A stretch of 64,000 bases of DNA, from the NCBI GenBank assembly GCA_002205965.3, contig NADL03000877.1, positions 1 through 64,000 of the forward strand, read 5' to 3'. Below, one piece after another: positions 20,341 through 28,594 of this stretch; position 1 is the first letter of the stretch, and each line of letters begins with the position of its first letter. The DNA is from Kappaphycus alvarezii (taxonomy: Eukaryota; Rhodophyta; Florideophyceae; Gigartinales; Solieriaceae). The notes beneath the pieces were generated by a model, which was given only the letters and a program-made list of their open reading frames with translations, had not been told where the DNA came from and made no database searches. A program made the position numbers and the translations under genes.

Positions 20341-21120
20341 CCTTCGCACATCGGGGTAGACACAGGTTTGCAGGATATCATGCCAAACCTCTCCAAAACC
20401 TGCAGGACGTAATGTCTCTGCGACAACCATGCCCTCTATGCACCCTGGACGAAAACCAAACCCAGAAAGCATCGAAGAGTTCCGAGGTCCTCGACATCCA
20501 GATGTGAACAAAGTTCCTTCTTGACCTTGTCCACCAGGCTCTCATCCTCACCCATGAGGATGATATCATCGACGTACAGCAATAATCAAACATGTCCACG
20601 TCGATACACACAGTCATCAGCCATCAGCTTCGTAAAGCCCATCATCTCCATGACGGATTCTCACTTGTCATGCCACAACCTGGGAGCTTTTTTCAGTCCA
20701 TACAGTCCCCGACGAAGCTTCAAGACTTGACCAGGTTCGCACAGCTTAATACCATCAGGAGCCATGATATAAACATCATCATCAATCTCTTCATGCAAGA
20801 AAGCCGTGCGAACATCCATCTGCTGAATGCAGTATCCCCTCTGAACTGCCACAGTGAGGCAGGTACGAATAGTTGCGATTTCAACCACTGGGGCGAAGTT
20901 CTGATCCACATTACCTTGCATGAACCCCCTGACGACCAGACGAGCCTTGTGTCTGATCACATCACCCTTCTCATCACACTGGCGCAGGAAAACAAACCTT
21001 TTAGACAAAGGGCGAATACCATCAGGCTTCTTCACAACCTTCCATGTCTCGTGCTTGCCAAGTGACTCAAACTCTCTGAGTCCATGGTTTCTTTCCACTG
21101 CGCAGCCTCATCACTTTCCA
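20130..21120 (-). pseudogene. Copia reverse transcriptase
   Basis: RT begins at about 21100 with LGKHETWKVVKKPDGIRPL, then KRFVFLRQCDEKG, HKARLVVRGFMQG, FAPVVEIATIRTCLTVAV and QQMDVRTAFLHEEIDDDVY, with the first catalytic Asp in MDVRTAFLH. VLKLRRGLYGLKKAPRLWHDK follows, then a frame change and stop at about 20661. LLLYVDDIILMGEDE (about 20560-20600) keeps the YVDD box. The C-terminal part reads VLQVLERFGMISCKPVSTPM, then LYQELLGCLLFIATRTRPDISAAI and HWSALKRVLRYLRGT (20130-20426). All catalytic residues are present, but three frame changes and stops divide the domain. Confidence 0.92.
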
Positions 21121-21667
21121 AAGCCTCCTTCACACTTGAAGGCTCAAGTCTGGAGACATCCAAAATCTCCAATACCCTTGCTGCTTTGGCTGATCCTGGA
21201 CTGTAGAAAGCAGGCGCTTTCCTCTCACGTTTGGGATATCGACGACCGTCGACTTCCCCGGCATCAGATTCCCGAACAGCATCTCCACCCCGTCCAATAA
21301 CGGGATAATGTGTGAGCAAATCAGGAGAGTCCATCACAGGATGCTTTTCTGGGTCTCTCTGCACATCCTGAGAGCCCACGCGTGCATCCTGAGATACAAA
21401 TAGCCCATCCTGGGAATCTACCTGCACATCCTGATCAATATTGTCAGGTCCAGGTTGCACATTCTGTGGTCCAAGATGATCACTAGCATCTGTGCGCACA
21501 ACCTGAGGGTCATTACGCACAACCTGAGTAGCATCCTCGTCTTCTAGAAGAGATGGAGAAGGCATATCCCAATTTTTCTCCCAGTCACGAGCCGGAAACT
21601 TATCCTCAACCACAGTCACGTCCCTGGAAATAATTGCAACATTCCGGGACGGTATCTAAAGGTTTTA
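21032..21667 (-). pseudogene. Copia integrase-RT linker
   Basis: A 195-codon open frame (21619-21032) reads VTVVEDKFPARDWEKNWDMP, then a low-complexity Gln/Asp/Val part (VRNDPQVVRTD, DNIDQDVQVDSQDG, VSQDARVGSQDVQRD), and then GRRYPKRERKAPAFYSPG, the usual 'RR+S.R...P..Y' sequence before copia RT. The repeated QD codons (CAGGAT) give a degenerate CATCCTG repeat on the plus strand. It ends ESDEAAQWKETMDSE, which corresponds to the 'AL....A..W..AM..E' entry to RT. Frame changes lie on both sides. Confidence 0.8.
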
Positions 21668-22671
21668 CTGGCTGTTCTCCATGCATCCTACCAACACACC
21701 AAGTTCTGACTTGGTATCAAGCTTCTTGCGCAACTCCTTCGGAATGTGGTGCCAAGTCAAACATCCGAAGGTTCGAAAGTAAGCCACATCAGGTTTACAA
21801 CCTGTCATAATCTCGTAGGATGACTTTGAATGATATCTCGAGCAGAAGAAAACATTCTGTATCCTGGCTACATGCACCACAGCCTCCGCCCAAAATACCC
21901 TGGGCAACGAAGCGTGCGATTGATCCTCTCGGCGATCCCATTCAGGTTGGGAGAATATGCAGAACAAGTGGAGTGCTCAATACCCCTCTGTTCAAGATAC
22001 TCCTTGAATTCTGAGTTGAGATACTCCCCTCCAATGTCACTGTGGACTCGCTTCACGGTGCAGTCAAACTTCCTCTCCAACCAAACCTGAAAGACCTTGA
22101 AGTGTCTCAGGACGTGACTTTTCCTTGCGATAGGAACGAAAACCACATATCCTGAACGGTGATTCACAAAAGTAACGAAATACTTTGATCCCGAGAACGA
22201 GTTCACAGACATAGGCCCACAAACATCCGTATGAATCACAGCACACTTCTCACGCGAACGATGGTTGCTCCTGCGCAAGACCTGCCTTGTCTGCTTTCCC
22301 TTCATGCAACTGCTGCATGAGCCCGCGCAAGAACTGCGCGTCCTGAAGTTGAACCCTGTGACCACTCCTATTCGAAAGAGTTCCTTGATACTCTCGACGT
22401 TGGCATGTCCAAGTCTCTCATGCCATAGCTCCAAATCAGGATGAGAATCTGCGTCAGTCCTTCAATGCTCGGACTTGGCAACGCATGCTGAGCGTTGCTC
22501 ACATTGCACAGGTTGAGCAACCACTTGATATACACCACGAACCATCCTCACCATGAACTGCATTATCTCATGGTACATTCCGTTGCACCGCTGCCGTCCA
22601 ATGTTGATCTGGTAACCTTCTCCGCAAAGTCTTGAAAAAGAAAGAAGGTTTGAGAAAAGCTGAGGTACTCA
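21665..22671 (-). pseudogene. Copia integrase
   Basis: The frame shared with gag-pro continues from 22668. VPQLFSNLLSFSRL is the usual start after protease. The zinc-binding part is LELWHERLGHANVESIKEL with CAGSCSSCMKGKQTR (about 22290-22430). The core has VIHTDVCGPMSVNSF, RVHSDIGGEYLNSEF and SPNLNGIAERINRTL, so the D, D and E catalytic residues are all kept (21990-22240). Near 21915 the frame shifts to ASLPRVFWAEAVVHVARIQN, then SYEIMTGCKPDVAYFRTFGC. In-frame stops stand at 22669-22671 and about 22457. The enzyme would be intact but for these breaks. Confidence 0.92.
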
Positions 22672-23943
22672 AAATACATTTTTCAGCACAATGATTCGCT
22701 CATACAAGTCCCCAGACGTTCCGACGAACGTCTGTAAGGCAAGAGTTCCGCGGTGCATAGCAAAAACACTCTTGCCATCACCAAGCATAATCGCGCGAGG
22801 ATCGATTTCCTGCGCATCCTGGAGCCAATCTCGGTTCCACACCATATGGTCCGAAGCACCGGAGTCATCAAGGAAGATATCGCTCCTCCTGCCCACCGGA
22901 TGTTTCATCACTGCAGCATATTCTTGTTCGCTTTCGCTGCGACTCCAGCACTCCAAGTGCTCCACATCCTCTGATATAGTACTGCATAATTCACTCCCGT
23001 GCCGTTCCGGACACGAACAACAAGTCCCTTCATCGGAACTTGAAACAAAAGAAACAGGCGACACGAAATCATCATCACCCTGCGCCATCAGCAGTCTAGC
23101 CTGCCGCGCATTTCCGCCATCCTGTTCTTGTACTGCTGGAACATCCGCAGAATTAACTCGATTCTGCGCCTTCACATCCTTGAGCCGACAGTTCCTCTTG
23201 ATGTGCCTTACCTTGTTGCAACCGAAGCAACGACGCTTCTCAATCCAAGAACTGGTTCCATTCTTTCCAGATCTTGACCTGAAGTTCTTCTGACCACTCC
23301 TATTCGCGGCGGGAGCACGTCCTGAATCAGCTGCCTTAGGTGCTTTCACGCCACCTGATCTCTGCAACTGATCCTCATACTCCTGCAAAAAGGTCGCCGT
23401 GACAGTCTACCAATCCAGCTTCTTATCCCTGGTCTGCAGCGATGCAATCACATGACCAAACGGCGAACTTCTCTTGTCACCCAAAGAAGATAGGAGCATT
23501 GCCACCTGCAAGTCCTCAGCAATCCCACTTCCCATCGCACTCAGGCGATTGAAGGTTTCCTCGAAGTTGTGGATAAAATCCTGCATCGACTCACTCCGAT
23601 AGCACGTCCTGGACAGCTTCGCTTGAAGCTGAACCTCGGTAGCCGTGTTCGATATAGCGTACCTATCCTGCAAGCGTTTCCGCATGGCAACCGGATTATT
23701 CCTCGAAGCCATACACATCCTGAGAGAACGATCCCCCAGACCCTGAATCACCACCGCGCGAGCAGAAGCGATATTCTTGCTCACATCCGCACCGACCTCC
23801 TCACCCTGAGCCAAAACGTCCTCCTGAATCATTCCAAGAACCTCCTTGCTGGCTTCCAGCGCAGCTTCGGTTCTAGCACACCACAGCTTGAAATCCTCTC
23901 CAGGTTTACCATAGAACTTGTAAACCTTCTTGTTATCTTCTAT
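22669..23943 (-). pseudogene. Copia gag and protease
   Basis: The reading EDNKKVYKFYGKPGEDFKLW, then ASARAVVIQGLGDRSLRMC and LQDRYAISNTATEVQLQAKL is copia gag. The expected start codon is ATA (23941-23943) in an ACC-ATA-GAA context, so ATG seems lost; the next ATG in frame is at 23832. A TAG at 23407-23409 interrupts the same frame. Past it comes the knuckle CFGCNKVRHIKRNC (perfect CX2CX4HX4C, about 23200-23240), then protease with IFLDDSGASDHMVWNRDW at about 22825-22880. DSGAS is the copia catalytic motif, with D for the usual L before it. GDGKSVFAMHRGTL fits the flap. A TGA ends this piece at 22669. Confidence 0.9.
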
Positions 23944-24056
23944 GGTTACGACTTAACCAACACAACAAAATAATCCGAGAACGAAACGGTTGACTCCAAC
24001 GACGACGAGAAAGGGCAGAAACAGCAAAAATGAAGAACGAAAAGGGTAGGTTAACG

Positions 24057-24075
24057 TGGGTCTGGGTCCATAATC
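24057..24075 (-). promoter_or_regulatory. Copia primer-binding site, half initiator tRNA-Met type
   Basis: Directly inside the 5' LTR the minus strand reads GATTATGGACCCAGACC. The complement of the initiator tRNA-Met anticodon arm reads GGTTATGGGCCCAGC, so 12 of the first 14 bases agree and both changes are A for G. Some copia-type elements prime with the 5' half of this tRNA cut in the anticodon region, and this site would be such a case. The site lacks the TGG start of a CCA-end primer site. Confidence 0.7.
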
Positions 24076-24625
24076 TGTTGAAATGGGAATAGGTTATTGT
24101 CACGATAAACGGGAAAATTGAAAGAAGGATGAAGTTGGAAAGGGAAAAACTTGAACAGTTGAACGGTTGACGAGTCCAATGCCACATTCATCAGATTTTA
24201 CTCCAACTGAACCACTTATATAGACAACAGTTCGATAAACCTACCAAACTCGAACTAGAACATCCTGAGCCCCCAAAAGGTAGGAAGTCAGCTCAAGAAT
24301 CCAGAAACTTCCGAAGCCACCCACAAAACTATCCGGTGAACTTCCACGTTAACATCAAATAGACTAACCGTCTCAATTCATACTTAAGAGACGTCTCACA
24401 TGAGCTAATGTAATTACTTAATCACATATTCTACAACACGTATAAGACAGAGACAAAACCACGTTTCAACTAGGAACATCTCAGTATTCCTCAGGACGCG
24501 AATTTCGCATCCTGGACACGTCCTGTGCGCAACCTGAGTGCGTTCTGGACCCAACATGGAGCCATCCTACAAGTACTTATGTAATTTCTAATCCGAAAAT
24601 CATTCAGAAAATACTCGTATCAACA
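24076..24625 (-). repeat. Copia 5' LTR (right)
   Basis: 550 bp and nearly identical to the left LTR. The differences I see are T/C near the start (AACTTGAAYAGTTG) and G/T near the end (AAAATCAKTCAG). It would drive transcription leftwards. Confidence 0.95.
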
Positions 24626-25650
24626 AAGTCCAGCAGGTCCTTACACGCCATCTCTCTGAGTTGACATTTGCATTGCAGCCAACCTTCTGCGCCGTTGAGT
24701 GCATCCTTAGTCACTAAAGATTTCTCTCGGAAAGGACAGTACACAAACTCTTTACCACCCTGGATAGTCATAGAAGCACGAAACAGCCGCCGCTTGGAAC
24801 CTTCGGGAGGTATTACTTCTTGTACCGCCTCATAGGTTTCATGCGTCAATGGCTTTCTCGATGGTGCTCTTGTGAGTACCATTAAAATGAACAGGATAGT
24901 CTAAACGACAAAAAAGATGTCGACCAGCTCCGATGAGCGTCTGCAGCCGCTCTATATGCTCCCAGCTTCTTAATAGAAGCTGACGGCAATATCTTTCACA
25001 TCTTTTTAAAGGGTGAGAAAGAAGCCAAGAATGCTCTAGACGCGATGTTCCTCGCGACTGTCAGTCCTATTCCAGGAAACGATAATTTAACGTCATTGGG
25101 TTTGACAACTAACTGGAGCTCGCAAAATACCTGTGTCTAGTACTTCCCCTGCTAATAATCGGACACGGTCCTCCCTCATTCGGTCGAAACCTTCCACGTC
25201 TCCTTCGGCGCAGGATAGAGTCATTACGCGCAACAGATAGCCTATTTTGCAGACGCTGAAAAAGTTACTATGTCGCTGAAACGCCAGTTTCGTACTCTCA
25301 GTACTTACCCCACAGTAGAGGAGCTTTAGACCACCAGATAGTGCAATTCTGCAGCGAAAAGCGCAGTCCTCGGCTTTTAGCAACATGTTGGTTGATCGAC
25401 AGCGAACCGTATCGGTAGTAAATCAAGAGCTTGTTTTGGATTTCGAGAGTTTTGGATCCCATTCTCTCAGTCATTATAGGTACCAGTTGGAAACACAACG
25501 TACTAGGGGAAATCTGAGTGTCTGTAATCCATGAAAAATGAGGTCAGCTGTTCCGTGGTAAGGAGCAAGATTCGGGTGTTTAACTCTTTGAAGGGGAAAA
25601 GGTTTAGGTGTTATACTCTTGGAAGATATATACAATCTATCTCTAATCAG
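24626..25650 (-). pseudogene. RT-only repeat copy A: C-terminal RT remnant
   Basis: Minus-strand pieces 25386-25093 and 24882-24626 align with 42056-41739 and 41600-41280. The first reads FRCRIALSGGLKLLYCGVS, then FDRMREDRVRLLAGEVLDTG. The second reads RAPSRKPLTHETYEAVQEVIPP and FRASMTIQGGKEFVYCPF. A bridge resembling 'GIGLTFAKNIGPAAYLASS' (clear in copy B) is frame-broken here near 25040-25080. These parts correspond to the region after the YxDD palm in the 7-10 kb element. It has no catalytic blocks, so it is a dead fragment. It is joined on the left to 18055-19040 through the copia insertion. Confidence 0.65.
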
Positions 25651-26164
25651 TAAAGTGGGGAAAATGGGGGGTTGATTTACTGTGGTAGATATGTGGGTTG
25701 GTACAGTAAGGTACCCCAAATTCCCGCCTTTTCAAGCAAACTTGATTGAACGGAGGAGGAAGGTTAAGTGTATTGTCGTCAGTAGGCGCGATTGAGGAAT
25801 TCCCGAAAAGCTCCAAGTGATTACTTGGGATTATGAGTAAACGTAACTAGAGCCAGTCTATTTACCAATGTATTGAGGCTTAAATGCATAGAGGGTCAGT
25901 GGCCTTCGTGCGCACTTCTCTAACCATAGATCAGGGTGCGACCAAGACAAATTGTAGGACGTGTTAGCTCAGGCCATCACGATTATGTGATGTCGCCTCC
26001 AGACAGGTCATGGGCAAACCGTACTTTGGAGGAATGAAGGTGTGAGTTACATTGGATTTGCAGAATATTATTGTATTATCGAGGATGACATTAGTTGTGC
26101 TACCGGACTACGAATACCGCGCAAGCAAGCTTGTACATACAGAGCACAGTTTCACTGACTCATT

Positions 26165-26755
26165 GTGGCCGAGCCAAACTACACTCCTTTGAGAGGCTGT
26201 CGGAATCTTAATACCATACCGTTCTGTTTGTTCACTCCGTGGAGAGGTAGATGCATGGAAACATGTTTGAATAGATGTCACCCGTCCATAACTTATGATG
26301 GCTCTGACAGCAAACCAATTATTGTTGCGGCTATGGCAGCTAGCGCCCATTTTCGTGGTGTAGACTTCAGTTAGCAGAACAAATTTATTCTGCTGTATAC
26401 CTAAATTGGTAGCTTCGATGTTGCCAACTTAGACTGCGTGCACTGCATGACTCTACTTTTGTTCTTTATATGTCATGTTTTTCAGACTAGGGCCATGTAT
26501 TTAATTGTACAGCATGCTGCCATAATAGGTGACAACGCAGAAGCAGAAAAGGCGATGTGCCGGGCGTTACAATTCGCAGTTCCATACTGGATGTTTGAGA
26601 TGCCGGTCGTCTACATGCAGGCTTTAATAATGAATGTCTCACTTCAATTGATGGGTCCTTTTTGGAAACAAAGTATCACGTTGCTGAAGCACCCTCCGTT
26701 TTGGATGCCACCGTTTTCGTCTCACTCACAGAGTCCTGAAATGGAAAATTGTTAG
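26165..26755 (+). other. Conserved open frames upstream of the Asp/Arg-Cys gene, no clear gene
   Basis: Two open frames lie in the copied block. The first (26165-26374) reads GCRNLNTIPFCLFTPWRG then RCMETCLNRCHPS and starts with GTG, not ATG. The second has an ATG at 26447 (MTLLLFFICHVFQTR), then DNAEAEKAMCRALQFAVPYW. In copy 3 a two-base deletion near 43522 changes its C-terminus (SIDGSFLETKYHV and ATVFVSLTES). A possible splice acceptor (TTTTTCAG) precedes ACTAGGGCC. Counterparts lie at 43053-43625 (+) and 37624-38213 (-). The copies are too similar for conservation to prove coding. Exons, an old pseudogene or promoter sequence are all possible. Confidence 0.3.
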
Positions 26756-26944
26756 AAGGCTGCACTTTCATTGAGGTTCTATCTGCGCTGTTTACTTTGT
26801 CGAACGCATAACATGTAGCAAAAATTCCGATTTCTCTCAGTTGGTTATCCATAATGAGTTTACATAGTATCTAGCCCACCAAACGGGATACAGACTCAGT
26901 TTACTGCACAAAGAACTGTCGACGTGAGGGTTACCTACATGTTG

Positions 26945-26951
26945 TATATAA
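26945..26951 (+). promoter_or_regulatory. TATA box of Asp/Arg-Cys gene copy 1
   Basis: TATATAA lies 105 bases before the ATG, followed by a C-rich leader. The same arrangement is found in all three copies. The transcription start would be about 30 bases further on. Confidence 0.65.
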
Positions 26952-27049
26952 CACATCCCCGCCCCTCCTGGTACACCAAACACTCTCTCTCCCAAATCTC
27001 AGTTCATCTCTGACTCGCATTCTCACCGCAGCACGAAAAGACTTCAAGG

Positions 27050-27202
27050 ATGTCTCGCTTGTTCTTCTTCGCTCTCGCCCTTGTGGCGTTGCTTCTCACA
27101 ACCTCCGCTGAGATTCCCACATCAACCAACACTATTCGAGCTGCAGACGCCCAGCTTGCCAAGCCTCTGTCCCTTGGTAACATCGTTCGCTCCGGTGATG
27201 AT

Positions 27203-27235
<33 letters not shown>

Positions 27236-27664
27236 AACGGTGGTAGTAACGGTGGAGGAAAGACCATTTCTAGGACAGTTTTCTTCTGTGATGCCATTCG
27301 GGGCCTAGGGTTCCTCCGTCGCTGCCGCTTGTGTGTCAGGAGTTGCCTCCGCCGTTTTGGCGTCACTATTGAAAAGAAGATTCCTATTGGCAGCGGTGGC
27401 AGTGATGACGACGATGACGACGACGACGACGACGACGATTGCGATGATGACGATGATGACGATGATGATTACTACAGTGGTGGTTGTAGAGGGAAAACGA
27501 AATTCATAACGCGCACTAGAAGGGTTTGTGGTAGAGGTAATCGTCGCTGTTTCTGGTGCTCTCGTAGATGCCGTTTCCGTTTTGGTGCTGCTAGAGTGGT
27601 GGTTACTGGGGTCGGTGGCAATAGCGGCGGAGATGACGATGATGATGATGATGACAGGCGTTGA
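27050..27664 (+). CDS. Secreted poly-Asp / Arg-Cys modular protein, copy 1
   Basis: 204 residues, function unknown. Residues 1-20 (MSRLFFFALALVALLLTTSA) form a clear signal peptide with a likely cut before EIPTS, so the protein should enter the secretory pathway. Asp-13 stands at 50-62. Module 1 (71-110) has Cys at 80, 92, 95 and 99. A second acidic tract (119-140) is 12 Asp, one Cys, 9 Asp. Module 2 (146-186) has Cys at 146, 160, 167, 170 and 174. A third Asp tract (195-202) and RR end the protein. Both modules share K-x-I-[S/T]-R-T-x3-C and R-R-C-x2-C-x3-C followed by R-F-G, so they are an internal duplication. The basic modules and acidic tracts could neutralise each other, as in some pro-peptides, or bind metal or polysaccharide; this is speculation. 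The ATG is the first after the TATA box. The antisense Ser-rich frame is a shadow of the Asp codons. Confidence 0.85.
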
Positions 27665-27972
27665 AGAAACCGTAGAGGAAGTCCTGGGGCGGAAGCAGGA
27701 ATGTGAGCTCTCGGTAGATGATTAATGACAACGATAGACAAAGTTTTGTATTAGTCTCAACGGAGAGCCCCATTTATGTTTCGTCTCATGCCATCCAGTA
27801 AACACTGATTCCATTTTCATCCAAGGGATCCACATCATTTGCTTCTGATTAAGTAATCTATCCAAGCAAGTTCATGAAAGCATACTATCGGTACAACGAT
27901 ACGTTTGTTTCTGTTACAACAACATTAATGACCTAAACATTTTTCGTGGCGTATTCCTATGCCCTGTTTTGA

Positions 27973-28300
27973 TTACGGATAAACTCTGCACGCTTTATCC
28001 GACATTAAGTCTTTCATTGTTTCCAACCCGGCTACAAAACTTTCAGAGCGAGTTTGGAGATAGAGGAACACGAGGGGTTCATTTAATGTGACGGATATGC
28101 TGGCTGAAACCGATTCAACTTTTATGATAGTGAAAAAATCGAGACAGCGATGCCCATTGTTAGTATTTATAGGGACTCGCTTTGACAAAAGAAAGTTGGT
28201 GTGATCAGAAAGCAAGTCAATACCGGATTGAATCAGTGCTACATTGTAAGAAAAGTGTAATGAGCGGCCATAAGCGAGCAGAAATAGTGTGAGTCGAAAC
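27973..28300 (-). pseudogene. Conserved ~90-codon minus-strand frame without start codon
   Basis: The minus strand reads SYNVALIQSGIDLLSDHTNF, then ASISVTLNEPLVFLYL and SFVAGLETMKDLMSDKACRV, ending TAA/TAG at 27973. There is no in-frame ATG near its beginning and a TGA lies upstream at about 28290. The counterparts are 36165-36407 (+) and 44856-45098 (-). In copy 2 a TAA appears before the shared part. The reading looks protein-like but no family is recognised. It is most likely a gene fragment carried with the duplication. Confidence 0.35.
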
Positions 28301-28594
28301 TCTCACTCCCGCGATTATCTGTTTCTATAATTTCTATGATCTCTCAATGTAAATATCTACTGACGAAGACCATCTGAATGCAGAAGAAGACATTGCCACG
28401 CTTACCTGGAACAATTATCTGGAAGCCATATGGATTTTGCAATGTTCTGGCAGTATAATCTTGTACATTATTACTACCGACCTTTTAAATAGTTCAAATC
28501 GGAGTCCTGCCGTGACGCCCCTGAGTGATAGCTAATTTATGGAATGATTGACAGATATCCTTGCACGGAAAGAGCTGGAGGACTGAGAGGCAAG

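Larger units (their letters stand above)
19041..24625 (-). mobile_element. Ty1/copia element with two 550-bp LTRs
   Basis: The LTRs (19041-19590 and 24076-24625) both start TGTTGAAATG and end GTATCAACA on the plus strand. I count only two differences between them over 550 bp. Between them the minus strand encodes gag, protease, integrase, RT and RNase H in copia order, with a primer-binding site at 24057-24075 and a polypurine tract at 19591-19599. The flanking five bases (ATATC left, AAGTC right) are not a perfect target duplication. It sits inside an RT-only repeat, and the paralogous repeat at 41.26 kb lacks it. LTR similarity means a young insertion, yet the ORFs carry several stops and shifts. 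Confidence 0.95.
25645..28594 (+). repeat. Duplicated block, copy 1, carrying the Asp/Arg-Cys gene
   Basis: It aligns with 42580-45478 (direct) and 35787-38685 (inverted). From 25645 to about 25925 copy 1 differs from the others at roughly 8% of bases. From there to 28594 only a handful of differences per kb are seen. Homology stops abruptly after GACTGAGAGGCAAG at 28594. It contains the promoter and gene at 26945-27664 and conserved open frames on either side. Confidence 0.9.

Noticed and set aside
20521..21300. Plus-strand ORFs up to 157 codons across the copia RT
   Set aside because: Shadows of the minus-strand RT, which carries all the conserved motifs.
22669..23943. APOBEC/RIP-like G-to-A hypermutation of the copia element (ATG to ATA, G to A in the primer site)
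   Set aside because: Only a few changes fit; most lesions are indels or other substitutions, and the LTRs show no excess.
26108..26350. 80-codon minus-strand ORF identical in all three copies
   Set aside because: Identity reflects recent copying of DNA, not coding; it overlaps a plus-strand frame and has no ATG of good context.
27004..27366. 120-codon Ser/Arg-rich antisense ORF over the Asp/Arg-Cys gene (also at 37011-37373 and 43890-44309)
   Set aside because: It is the complement of Asp codons (GAT/GAC gives Ser codons), lacks a promoter, and has no independent protein-like feature.
27472..27741. 89-codon antisense ORF over module 2, with copies at 36639 and 44355
   Set aside because: A shadow of the same gene; its poly-Ser again mirrors the Asp tract.
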